Shown piece after piece: positions 15,192 through 22,795 of a stretch of 43,269 nt of DNA. A model generated the notes under the pieces. The model did not search any database, was not told the origin of the DNA, and saw nothing but the letters and a program-made list of their open reading frames with translations. Both the position numbers and the translations under genes were made by a program. This DNA comes from an uncultured Clostridia bacterium (GTDB lineage: Bacteria > Bacillota > Clostridia > Oscillospirales > Ruminococcaceae), in assembly GCA_947589355.1 (NCBI GenBank), contig CANPZC010000019.1:1-43269 (forward strand), written 5' to 3'. The number at the start of each line of letters is the position of its first letter. The first letter of the stretch is position 1.

Positions 15192-16664
15192 TTATATTTT
15201 ATTTATAAGCGGTATGAATTTCCACAGCTTTTTGGGAAGAATTTTCCGTGCCATTTTAAGCATACACTTATAATTTATAACGAATATTACTGCAAAGCAT
15301 GGTATCTCTACAGCGGCGTACTGCCAACCCGTGAGCCGTGCCGCAAAGGTCATGGCCGCTAGTATTACAGTATTTATGATTATCTTTACGGGTTTCAGTT
15401 CAAACGGCAGCAGCTTGCGAGAGTCTATACACCTGAGTATGAATACCGTTATATACGCCGCAACGGTGGATATTACAGCCGCCATAATGCCTATGCGCGG
15501 TATCAGTATAAGGTTCAGAGATACATTCACAACGCCTGCCGCAAGGCTTGTAAGCAGCGAGCGGTTCGATTTTTTCGCTACGGAATATATCGAGCCCATG
15601 AACGTTGTAAAGCATATAAACACCGTTGAGAACACCAGCCCCGGTGAATACAGCACCGATGAGCGGAATTCTTTGCCTATCCATACCGCAGTTAATGGTC
15701 TTATTATCATCAGTATGCCTGCCGCGGTGATATATAAGAGCGATTGATTTATATCGAAAACGTTGCTGTAAAACCTCTCGCGCTCGTCAGATCCGCTCTC
15801 TGTAATGGCGCTTATGTTCCATGCGTTGCCGAACATCATATATATTATTGTCAGCAGATTCGGTATTTTGTAAGCCGCAGAAAGTATGCCCGTTTTATCA
15901 AGCCCGAGGTAATGCGTTATCATGAAAGAGTCGGAAGTGTTGGTAATAAGCCACAAAAGCTGCGTTGGTATCAGCGGCACGCAGTAACGAAGCATGGCAG
16001 GCGTGAGCCCCTTGTTGAAAGGTTCGTTTCTGCCTATAGACAGCCGCGTGTAATACTTATAAAGTTTGGCAGTAAGCATAAGAAAGATTATCGCAACGAC
16101 GTCTGAAATTACTATAGATGCCAGATAGCCGACCACGCCCATTTTCAGAACGACCATGAAAAGCACGCTGCACACCAGCGTTACAAATGTGCCGAGTATG
16201 CCGCTTGCAGCCACCAGCTTTATTTTCTCCAGCGAGCGCACAAAGGCATCGCACATCAGCTTGTAGCCGCCTATTGAAACATACAAAAACAGCAGCCACG
16301 AGTATGAGCCTATATATTTTTTCACGACAGAATTGTCATACAAAAAGAACATAACACAGGCAAGGCAGAGTATGCCTATAAGCACAACGTTTGAACCTAT
16401 GGTGAATATGCGCTTTTTGTCGTATGACTTATCAAGACCGAAGCGCACTACCGCTTCCGAAACGGTCAGAGTTACCATGGGTATCAGCCAGTTGGCAACG
16501 TTGACAAAGTTGTCGGTAAGACCCAGCTGCGCCTTGGTGAGGATATTAGTATATACCGTTACCAGAATAAGCGAAAGCACTTTTGAGCTGAAAGAGCCTA
16601 TCGCGAATATGAACGTATTTGTAAGCAGCCCTTTGTAGCCGCGGTTTTCAGCGTTCTCAGCCAT
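15192..16664 (-). CDS. Polysaccharide/lipid flippase (MVF/MATE fold, Wzx-like)
   Basis: A 490-residue protein with about 14 hydrophobic segments, in the order usual for Wzx / polysaccharide-synthesis transporters of the MOP superfamily (opening LLTNTFIFAIGSFSSKVLSLILV). It probably moves lipid-linked sugar or teichoic-type precursors across the membrane. The start is taken at the ATG at 16664 (MAENAENRG) behind GAAAGG and AAGGG; an in-frame ATG at 16688 is also possible. It is the first gene of a four-gene leftward operon. No glycosyltransferase genes are next to it. Confidence 0.85.
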   Translation of the reverse strand: MAENAENRGYKGLLTNTFIFAIGSFSSKVLSLILVTVYTNILTKAQLGLTDNFVNVANWLIPMVTLTVSEAVVRFGLDKSYDKKRIFTIGSNVVLIGILCLACVMFFLYDNSVVKKYIGSYSWLLFLYVSIGGYKLMCDAFVRSLEKIKLVAASGILGTFVTLVCSVLFMVVLKMGVVGYLASIVISDVVAIIFLMLTAKLYKYYTRLSIGRNEPFNKGLTPAMLRYCVPLIPTQLLWLITNTSDSFMITHYLGLDKTGILSAAYKIPNLLTIIYMMFGNAWNISAITESGSDERERFYSNVFDINQSLLYITAAGILMIIRPLTAVWIGKEFRSSVLYSPGLVFSTVFICFTTFMGSIYSVAKKSNRSLLTSLAAGVVNVSLNLILIPRIGIMAAVISTVAAYITVFILRCIDSRKLLPFELKPVKIIINTVILAAMTFAARLTGWQYAAVEIPCFAVIFVINYKCMLKMARKILPKKLWKFIPLINKI

Positions 16665-16696
16665 ACCCTTTTTCCTTTCATAAAACATACATATTC

Positions 16697-16724
16697 ATTA
16701 TAACATATTTTTTAGAAAATGCAA
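16697..16724 (-). promoter_or_regulatory. Promoter of the flippase operon
   Basis: Minus-strand TTGCAT (16724-16719), 16 nt, TATAAT (16702-16697). It is back to back with the rightward promoter at 16750. Confidence 0.7.
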
Positions 16725-16749
16725 CCGCTTATTTTTTAAATAATAGGTA

Positions 16750-16778
16750 TTGCAAAATCTTTGTAAAAATGTTATAAT
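16750..16778 (+). promoter_or_regulatory. Promoter of the three-paralog / TrpF-like / GH113 operon
   Basis: TTGCAA (16750-16755), 17 nt, TATAAT (16773-16778). The first gene downstream begins at 16844. No further clear promoter or terminator is seen up to 20802. Confidence 0.75.
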
Positions 16779-16843
16779 GATTATATATGACTTGTAGATC
16801 TAGCTTGCAGATATAAATACATAATTTTTTGGAGGATAACAAG

Positions 16844-16978
16844 ATGAAATTTATTGAATTTTTGCTCAAAACCATATGCGTTGTTCTGGCGGCGAAGATA
16901 CTGTTGACCGTTATAAGCGATATTTGCTGCCATTTCGCCAAGCCGCGCTATTTTGAAGCGGATATTGCGGAAAGTTAA
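16844..16978 (+). CDS. 44-residue membrane peptide
   Basis: A short gene with a good ribosome site, TGGAGGATAACAAG, before the ATG. Residues 2-26 form one hydrophobic helix (FLLKTICVVLAAKILL), followed by CC and a polar, acidic end. It has no recognised family. It is placed first in an operon of three membrane proteins and its stop codon overlaps the AAGGAGAAG ribosome site of the next gene, so it is very probably real. Confidence 0.65.
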   Translation: MKFIEFLLKTICVVLAAKILLTVISDICCHFAKPRYFEADIAES

Positions 16979-16987
16979 GGAGAAGTT

Positions 16988-17638
16988 ATGTCTGACTTTC
17001 TTACCGTGCGGCTGGTAAACAAATATTCGCTGCTTTCAAATTCGCAGAAGCGCAGAAAAATGCACACACTTATGCGGCTTGAAGAAATGCTCGATAAGCT
17101 TTTCAAGTTTGTGGTGCTTATAGGTATGTTTTTGTGCATTTGGTGGAACATAAACGCCATAAAAGAGGGCAGAGTGGTCTACGGCGTTATTGATACCGCG
17201 ATAGAGTGGGTGGTATACCCTGTTGCTCTGTACTGCGAGATACTTGCTGTAAAACGCGGCAGCAGCGCGGGGCTTGTGCTGTTTATTGTAACAAACCTTG
17301 TGATATTTTTCCACACGCCGACATACAGCCTTACCAACGTGTGGAGCATACTTTTCGTGATAGTTGCGGCGCGGCTGGAGGCGTTTTCAAAGCTGCCGGG
17401 CTATCCGAAATTCAGCGATGACTTAGATGCCAAACGCGTTAGCGACGAGCAGGAATATCTTGCACGAAGCAAGGGCGAGAAAACGGGCAAGCCCAAAAGC
17501 GCGGCAGCCGTGCAGAACGATTATTACGACATGATACTAAACGGCAAGATAGAGTATGACAAAGCCGACACGGGTATCAAAAAGGGCGAAATGGATACCC
17601 TTGAAGTGCCCGATGACTTGGGGGATAACGATGCTTGA
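16988..17638 (+). CDS. Membrane protein of unknown function, paralog 1 of 3
   Basis: A 216-residue protein with three to four hydrophobic segments (about residues 36-54, 58-80 and 84-125), then a cytoplasmic tail. The tail holds the marker LPGYPKF (around 137-143) and ends in ILNGKIEYDK ... GEMDTLEVPDDL. The next two genes have the same plan and the same markers, so this is a tandem family. I do not know the function. AAGGAGAAG precedes the start, and the 3' end overlaps the next gene by 8 nt. Confidence 0.8.
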   Translation: MSDFLTVRLVNKYSLLSNSQKRRKMHTLMRLEEMLDKLFKFVVLIGMFLCIWWNINAIKEGRVVYGVIDTAIEWVVYPVALYCEILAVKRGSSAGLVLFIVTNLVIFFHTPTYSLTNVWSILFVIVAARLEAFSKLPGYPKFSDDLDAKRVSDEQEYLARSKGEKTGKPKSAAAVQNDYYDMILNGKIEYDKADTGIKKGEMDTLEVPDDLGDNDA

Positions 17639-18323
17639 AGTCATAGTTAAAAAATATCAGGCGCGGTATGATATGCTGCCGGACATCGAAAAATGCACGC
17701 TGAAAAAAGAGCTTGACGGCTCGGTAGAGCGCTGCATGACGGTTTATATGTGGCTGTTTATAGTGCTGCTGATGTTCTCGGGCATACTGGGCTGGACGGT
17801 GTTTATCGGCGAGGGGCAGAAGTATGACCTTTCGCGGCTGACACTCGGGAGCAAGGAACTGCCGTTTCTGGTGTTCATACCGCTGCTTTACATACCCATG
17901 ATAGCGTGGGCGAGGGCGGCTAAAAACTGCATACCTATGTATGTTATGTTTCTGCTGTCGATAGTCGGCGCGGTGTGTACAAAGGGCATATTGCTGCTTT
18001 TGACTATATTCTGCATATACTTTATAACGGCGGAAGTAAAGGTGAAAGCGCTCTCGCGGCTGGAAGGCTACCCCGCGTTTGCAGAGAAGCAGCAGGCAGG
18101 CTATGCGCAGGGGCTTGGCTTTGAGCAGATTGCCGCCATTGACCGCATTGAAGACAGAGGGCTTGACAGCAAGGCGGCTCAGGAGCTGAAAGAACGTATT
18201 TTAAGCGGTGATGAAGAAGCTTTGAAAGAACTTGGCATAAAGCAGCAAAGCGAGGAAATGGACGTGCTGTACGTTCCCGAAGATATTGATATGGGAGAGA
18301 GCAATGTTTCAAAGAATAGTTGA
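17631..18323 (+). CDS. Membrane protein of unknown function, paralog 2 of 3
   Basis: A 230-residue protein with the same architecture as its neighbours: a short N-terminal cytoplasmic helix, hydrophobic segments at about 40-65, 85-105 and 115-140, then LEGYPAF and a charged tail with RILSGDEEALKELG and EEMDVLYVPEDI. The start is the ATG at 17631 (MLEVIVKKYQ), behind TTGGGGG and overlapping the previous gene by 8 nt; a longer in-frame reading would only extend into that gene. It overlaps paralog 3 by 20 nt. Tight overlaps of all three suggest translational coupling and perhaps a complex. Confidence 0.8.
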   Translation: MLEVIVKKYQARYDMLPDIEKCTLKKELDGSVERCMTVYMWLFIVLLMFSGILGWTVFIGEGQKYDLSRLTLGSKELPFLVFIPLLYIPMIAWARAAKNCIPMYVMFLLSIVGAVCTKGILLLLTIFCIYFITAEVKVKALSRLEGYPAFAEKQQAGYAQGLGFEQIAAIDRIEDRGLDSKAAQELKERILSGDEEALKELGIKQQSEEMDVLYVPEDIDMGESNVSKNS

Positions 18324-19224
18324 CAGCGAAAGCGCAAAATATTTCGACCTTTCGCGCGAGGATAAGATAATAAAGCTGCGTGAGGTGCAGAAGACCGAGG
18401 GGAAAATATCCGACCTGATGTGGTTTTTAGCGGTAATAATGGTGATAGGCGGGCTGTGGATGTCGCAGTATTTCGGCTATGGGGAAATAGAGTTCGCGGT
18501 GGTGTTCTTCGCGGTCGCAAACTCTGCTATGGTGGCGTTTGCGCGTTCTTCAAAAAATACAGCGCCGCTGTATGTGCTGCTGGGCGTTACGCTGCTCTCG
18601 GCAATTGCGACTCTGGGCGTATATGCTGTGTTTTTTGTGTATGATGCAGTATTTATATGGGCGGAACTGCGGCTTATTGCTATGAAAAACCTGCCGGGCT
18701 ATCCTCTGTTTGAAGAAGAAAACACCGACAGAATGGACAAAAAACTTACCGAGAAGCAGCTATACGCATACGAGATAAAGCAGCTGAGTGATATAAATTC
18801 CACGCAGGAGCAGAAGATGCAGGATAAGCAAAATCTTGACAAGATACTCAGCGGCGAGATGGATCTTGACGAATATCTGGGCGTTGACAAGCTGCCGGGC
18901 GGCGATATGGATAAGGCAAAGCAAACGCAGTATGACAAGTATGAAGCTTCTCTTTCGTATGATGAAAATGATGACGGTATCTCTTTAGACGGCACTGTAG
19001 ACGATTATTTTGACGACATGGAAAAGCGCAGACGTATACAGGAAAGACAGGTAAAAGCCAAAGAAGAGCGGCTTATAAAAAAGGGTCTTGACGACAGCGC
19101 CGAGAACTTTTACAGAAAGTTTGAAAGCGGCGGCGGCAGACTGAACGAAAACGCCGCACAGAAAAATATAAAAACAACTTTTCAGAAAGCTGTAAATTCT
19201 ACCGATGGAGGTAACAACGGATAA
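18304..19224 (+). CDS. Membrane protein of unknown function, paralog 3 of 3, with extended tail
   Basis: A 306-residue protein. The membrane half matches its two neighbours (hydrophobic segments about 40-60, 62-80 and 90-120, then LPGYPLF), and ILSGEMDLDEYLG matches their tails. It then adds about 110 residues rich in Asp, Glu, Lys and Arg, likely helical or coiled coil (EKRRRIQERQVKAKEERLIKK), not found in the other two. GGGAGAG precedes the ATG at 18304. The stop codon abuts the TrpF-like start. The function is unknown. Confidence 0.8.
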   Translation: MFQRIVDSESAKYFDLSREDKIIKLREVQKTEGKISDLMWFLAVIMVIGGLWMSQYFGYGEIEFAVVFFAVANSAMVAFARSSKNTAPLYVLLGVTLLSAIATLGVYAVFFVYDAVFIWAELRLIAMKNLPGYPLFEEENTDRMDKKLTEKQLYAYEIKQLSDINSTQEQKMQDKQNLDKILSGEMDLDEYLGVDKLPGGDMDKAKQTQYDKYEASLSYDENDDGISLDGTVDDYFDDMEKRRRIQERQVKAKEERLIKKGLDDSAENFYRKFESGGGRLNENAAQKNIKTTFQKAVNSTDGGNNG

Positions 19225-19812
19225 ATGGTTAAGATAAGGATCAGCGGGATAAGAAATGCGGACGATATAGCCTGCGCCAACGAGGTGCAGCCTGCGTACA
19301 TAGGTTTCTCATTTTTTGACGGTCTTTACAGGGTGACAGGAAATATCGCATCAAAGCTGGTTTACAGCCTGCGCCCCGAGATACAAACGATAGGAATGTT
19401 CTGCGACCAGGATATTTCTCAGATAACGCCGCTGCTCTCGGCAGGCATATGCGAGACGGTTGAGCTTTGCGGCGGCGAGAGCGCGGAGTATATAAAAGCG
19501 CTGAAACTTCGCGCTGAAACAAAGGTGATAAAGCGCTTTTCGCTCAAGTGCATAGGCGATGCGGTGAAGATAAACGAAAGCCCTGCCGATTTTGTTTCTC
19601 TGCCGCTGAGGGATATAGTAAGATTTCCCAGCATTACGCAGAGCATCGACAAGCCGTTTTTCGTGACGGGCGATATAACGGCGGATTCGGTGAGGGAGAT
19701 AGCGAGGAATTTTTCGCCGTATGCCATAGATGTTGCGATACGCCCCGAAGCCACGCCGAGCGTGAACAGAATGATATTCGGCGGCATATGCTCGGAAGCT
19801 GAAAAATACTGA
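19225..19812 (+). CDS. TrpF-like (phosphoribosylanthranilate isomerase-like) protein lacking catalytic residues
   Basis: A 195-residue protein that follows the whole of TrpF in order: KIRISGIRNADDI for the canonical KICGI-type opening, YIGFSFFDGLYRV for the GFVF..S.R segment, TIGMFCDQD for GVF, VELCGGE for VQLHG, FFVTGDITADSV for LSGGL.PENV and AIDVAIRPEATPSVN for VDVSSGVE..PG.KD. The catalytic cysteine is serine (residue 7) and the loop that carries the catalytic aspartate (D126 in Thermotoga TrpF) is not preserved, nor is the second phosphate-binding GVE.PG. It is therefore likely a non-catalytic or repurposed barrel. No tryptophan genes are nearby; it sits between the paralog trio and a glycosidase. 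Confidence 0.75.
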   Translation: MVKIRISGIRNADDIACANEVQPAYIGFSFFDGLYRVTGNIASKLVYSLRPEIQTIGMFCDQDISQITPLLSAGICETVELCGGESAEYIKALKLRAETKVIKRFSLKCIGDAVKINESPADFVSLPLRDIVRFPSITQSIDKPFFVTGDITADSVREIARNFSPYAIDVAIRPEATPSVNRMIFGGICSEAEKY

Positions 19813-19833
19813 CAAAACTTTGGAGAGGATAAT

Positions 19834-20802
19834 ATGGAAAGACTTTTTTGCAAAGGCTATACATGGGGAGCGTTCGCCAAAAGCGGCGAATATATGACAG
19901 ACTATGCCAAAAAATCAATGCAGCGGCTGTGCAGCGACGGCATTGACTGGATATGCATACCCGTGAACGCTTTTCAGGAAACTTATACTTCGCTGTGCGT
20001 GCACCCTTTATACGGCAGAACGCAGACAGACGAGGACGTTGTGTACGCTGTAAATATGGCGAAAGAAATGGGTCTGAAAGTGTGCCTTAAACCTATGGTG
20101 GATTGCCTTGACGGTGTGTGGCGCGCGAGGATACATTTTCCCGAAGAGGGCAGGGGAAACTATCTTGACAGGTGGTTTGCATCTTACACGGCGTTTATGC
20201 TGCACTATGCCGCAATTGCACAGAAAACAGGCTGCGAAATGCTATGCACCGGCTGCGAGATGGACGGCATGGACGTTTGCCATGAAAGAGTGTGCAAGAT
20301 GATAGACGCGGTAAGGGAAGTATACCACGGCATTATTATGCACAACATAAACCATGATGACGAGTTCAAGTACCCGTGGCTCTCAAAGGTAGATGTTATA
20401 GGTATTTCGGCGTATTACAGGCTTACAGACGGCGACGATGTGAGCCTTGGCAGAATGCTGCGCTCTTGGGACGACATAAGAGCAAGGCTTGTTCGTATGC
20501 ATGAAAAGTACCAAAGACCTATAATGTTCGCTGAAATAGGCATACGCAACGAGCATGGCTGTTCAAAATACCCGTATGATTTTCACCACCGCGAGGAAGT
20601 GCCGCTTGACGAGGACGAACAGGCTGACTTTTATCAGTCGGCGCTGCATACGTTCTGGGACGAGGACTGGTTCTCGGGGTATTTCTGGTGGGACTGGAAA
20701 GTAAAGCTCACACCGAGCGCGCTGATACATAAAAACAGAGATTTTACGATATACGGCAAAAAGGCTGAAAGAATACTTAGCAGCTGGTATCTTACAAAGT
20801 GA
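19834..20802 (+). CDS. GH113-like glycoside hydrolase
   Basis: A 322-residue TIM-barrel protein without a signal peptide, so cytoplasmic. It resembles GH113 (beta-mannanase type) enzymes: the opening KGYTWGAF, the acid/base site CTGCEMDG (E142) and the nucleophile site IMFAEIGIRN (E234), plus an aromatic WWDWK near the end. Members hydrolyse mannan or related beta-glycosides; the actual substrate here is unknown. It follows the TrpF-like gene by 21 nt behind GGAGAGG and closes the operon. A GH113 enzyme beside membrane paralogs and a TrpF relative is an unusual setting. Confidence 0.75.
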   Translation: MERLFCKGYTWGAFAKSGEYMTDYAKKSMQRLCSDGIDWICIPVNAFQETYTSLCVHPLYGRTQTDEDVVYAVNMAKEMGLKVCLKPMVDCLDGVWRARIHFPEEGRGNYLDRWFASYTAFMLHYAAIAQKTGCEMLCTGCEMDGMDVCHERVCKMIDAVREVYHGIIMHNINHDDEFKYPWLSKVDVIGISAYYRLTDGDDVSLGRMLRSWDDIRARLVRMHEKYQRPIMFAEIGIRNEHGCSKYPYDFHHREEVPLDEDEQADFYQSALHTFWDEDWFSGYFWWDWKVKLTPSALIHKNRDFTIYGKKAERILSSWYLTK

Positions 20803-20834
20803 GCGATTGTAATCAAATTGTAGTCGTTTTGTCG

Positions 20835-20864
20835 TTGCATTGATACCGATGTATGTGTTATAAT
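20835..20864 (+). promoter_or_regulatory. Promoter of the L,D-transpeptidase gene
   Basis: TTGCAT (20835-20840), 18 nt, TATAAT (20859-20864). Just after the expected start a small hairpin ACATACC / GGTATGT (20883-20901) lies in the leader, before the AAAGGAAAC ribosome site. Confidence 0.7.
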
Positions 20865-20929
20865 ATACCTTGAGGAATTATGACATACCAAAGCGGTATG
20901 TTTTACAATAGAAACGAAAGGAAACAGCT

Positions 20930-22726
20930 ATGGACAAGGATTTTGACATCTCGGCAAGAGAGGGCGACCTTAACGCTGTGCTTTCCGCAGGCGGCGCAGG
21001 TGAGGCTGTGAGAAGCAGTTCTTCTGAGGAGCGGCAGAAAAAAGCGCAGATGATGGCTCGCCAAATAGCTATGAATATGGGCGATGATGATGACGACTAT
21101 GTGCCGCAGCGCGCAAGGCAGGCAGAAGAACCCACTAGGGAGAGAACTTTGCCGCAAAGACCTGTCAGGGCATCTTCGCAGGGGGCAAGACCTAAAAGCG
21201 GCAGCAGCTCAAGCCGTTCAAGGTCTTCATCACAAAGCCGCAGCGGCGCAAACAGAAATTCATCGGGCAGCAGAAAGAGCAGCAAAAAGCGCAGAAAGAA
21301 GAAGTCTTCGGGCGCAGGCGCGACTATAGGCTTTCTGCTGGGATTTATCGTCGTATTGATAGGCGTGGGCTACTTTATAGGGCTGATACTTACAAACGGC
21401 ACGTTTTTGCCCAACACCACGATAAACGGCATCGATGTAAGCAAAATGACTCTCGCGGAGGCTACAGAGCTTTTAGTTCCCGATGAAATGCCGGGGCTGG
21501 TCATGACTAAGAAAGACGGCACGCCGATAACTATAAGCGCAAGTGAGTTTGACTATAAAGACGATACCGAACAGCAGGTGCAGAAGATATACTCAAACAT
21601 AAACCGCAAGCTGTGGTTCAAGTCGCTGTTTTCAACGTTTGACTATAAATTCAAGGCGAACGTTACGTATGATGAATCAAAGCTCACGCAGGCGCTGGAT
21701 AAGATAGTGTGGGGCGTTACAGAGCCTAAAAATGCGTATATAGCGCACACCGAGGAGGGCTTTATAATAGTTGACGCCACCGAGGGCGATACGCTGGATT
21801 ACAGCAAGCTCAAGCCGTTTATACTTGATAAGATACACAGCGGCGTTTTCAATATAAACATTGCCGACTGCGACTGTTTTTACAAGGCGGAAATTCAGGC
21901 AGAAGACCTTGAAGACCAGCTGGCGTTCTACCAAAAACTCGGCGATTTTACCGTAACTATTGACTTTGACTATACAAAAGAGCTGCTTACCCTTGAAGAT
22001 TACAGCACTTGGATGAAGTTCAGCGAGGACGGCACTTCTTACACGGTAAACAGAGATGAGGTAGCGCAGTATGTGGGTCACCTTGCCGATATTTACGACA
22101 CCTACGGAAAGCCCAGAGCATTCCACGCCACCTTGCAGGGAGATATAACGGTAGACCAGGGCGCTCAGGGCACTTACGGCTGGAAGATGGATCAGAAAAA
22201 AACCACAGACGAACTCGTAAAAATTCTTGAAAACGGCGAAAGCACTACTATCGACCCTGTTTATGAATCCCGCTACGGCGATGACGGCTATGCGTTCTTT
22301 ACCTATGCAGGAATTGAGAGTGCAAGGTCGGCAGAGTCTGATATAGGCAATACCTACATCGAGGTAGACCTTACCGCGCAGCATATGTGGTATTATCAGA
22401 ACGGCGAAGTGCTGTTCGAGACCGACCAGATAGTTTCGGGTCTGTATTCGGAACCCAAAAGAGTTACACCCGAGGGCGTTTACGAGATACTTGAAAAGAA
22501 AAGCCCTTACAAAATGACGGGCGACGGCTATACCAACGTTCCGTGTACCTACTGGATGAGAGCTTCGTATGAGGGCATAGGCTTCCACGACCTGAGCAGA
22601 TATTCATACGGCGGAAAGGTCTATCTGACAGACGGTTCGCACGGCTGCATAAACATGAAGTACGCCGAAGCGCAAAAGCTTTACAGCCTTATATCGGTCG
22701 GCACACCGGTAATAATGTACTACTAA
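20930..22726 (+). CDS. Membrane-anchored L,D-transpeptidase (YkuD) with peptidoglycan-binding repeats
   Basis: A 598-residue cell-wall enzyme. Residues 1-128 are cytoplasmic and disordered, with many Ser, Arg and Lys; 129-155 is the single membrane helix; 160-460 contains two copies of a peptidoglycan-binding type 4 / YoaR-like domain (each with a TINGIDVSKMT-like or VTIDFDYTKEL segment); 467-598 is the YkuD catalytic domain, with H571 and the nucleophile C573 in SHGCINM. It makes 3-3 cross-links in peptidoglycan outside the membrane. The long basic tail may bind partners or nucleic acid. It is monocistronic, between its own promoter and a bidirectional terminator. Confidence 0.92.
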   Translation: MDKDFDISAREGDLNAVLSAGGAGEAVRSSSSEERQKKAQMMARQIAMNMGDDDDDYVPQRARQAEEPTRERTLPQRPVRASSQGARPKSGSSSSRSRSSSQSRSGANRNSSGSRKSSKKRRKKKSSGAGATIGFLLGFIVVLIGVGYFIGLILTNGTFLPNTTINGIDVSKMTLAEATELLVPDEMPGLVMTKKDGTPITISASEFDYKDDTEQQVQKIYSNINRKLWFKSLFSTFDYKFKANVTYDESKLTQALDKIVWGVTEPKNAYIAHTEEGFIIVDATEGDTLDYSKLKPFILDKIHSGVFNINIADCDCFYKAEIQAEDLEDQLAFYQKLGDFTVTIDFDYTKELLTLEDYSTWMKFSEDGTSYTVNRDEVAQYVGHLADIYDTYGKPRAFHATLQGDITVDQGAQGTYGWKMDQKKTTDELVKILENGESTTIDPVYESRYGDDGYAFFTYAGIESARSAESDIGNTYIEVDLTAQHMWYYQNGEVLFETDQIVSGLYSEPKRVTPEGVYEILEKKSPYKMTGDGYTNVPCTYWMRASYEGIGFHDLSRYSYGGKVYLTDGSHGCINMKYAEAQKLYSLISVGTPVIMYY

Positions 22727-22744
22727 AACTCAACAGTAAAACAA

Positions 22745-22772
22745 AAACTCCGACTTTTAGCCGGAGTTTTTT
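22745..22772. terminator. Bidirectional terminator
   Basis: AACTCCG (22746-22752) pairs with CGGAGTT (22762-22768), flanked by A on the left and T on the right, between the convergent L,D-transpeptidase and P-type ATPase genes. Confidence 0.85.
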
Positions 22773-22795
22773 ATATGCATATATGCAAAAGTTTT

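Noticed and set aside
16689-16843. Riboswitch or attenuator in the divergent region before the paralog operon
   Set aside because: Only back-to-back promoters and AT-rich leader were found. No conserved aptamer-like core or terminator is visible.
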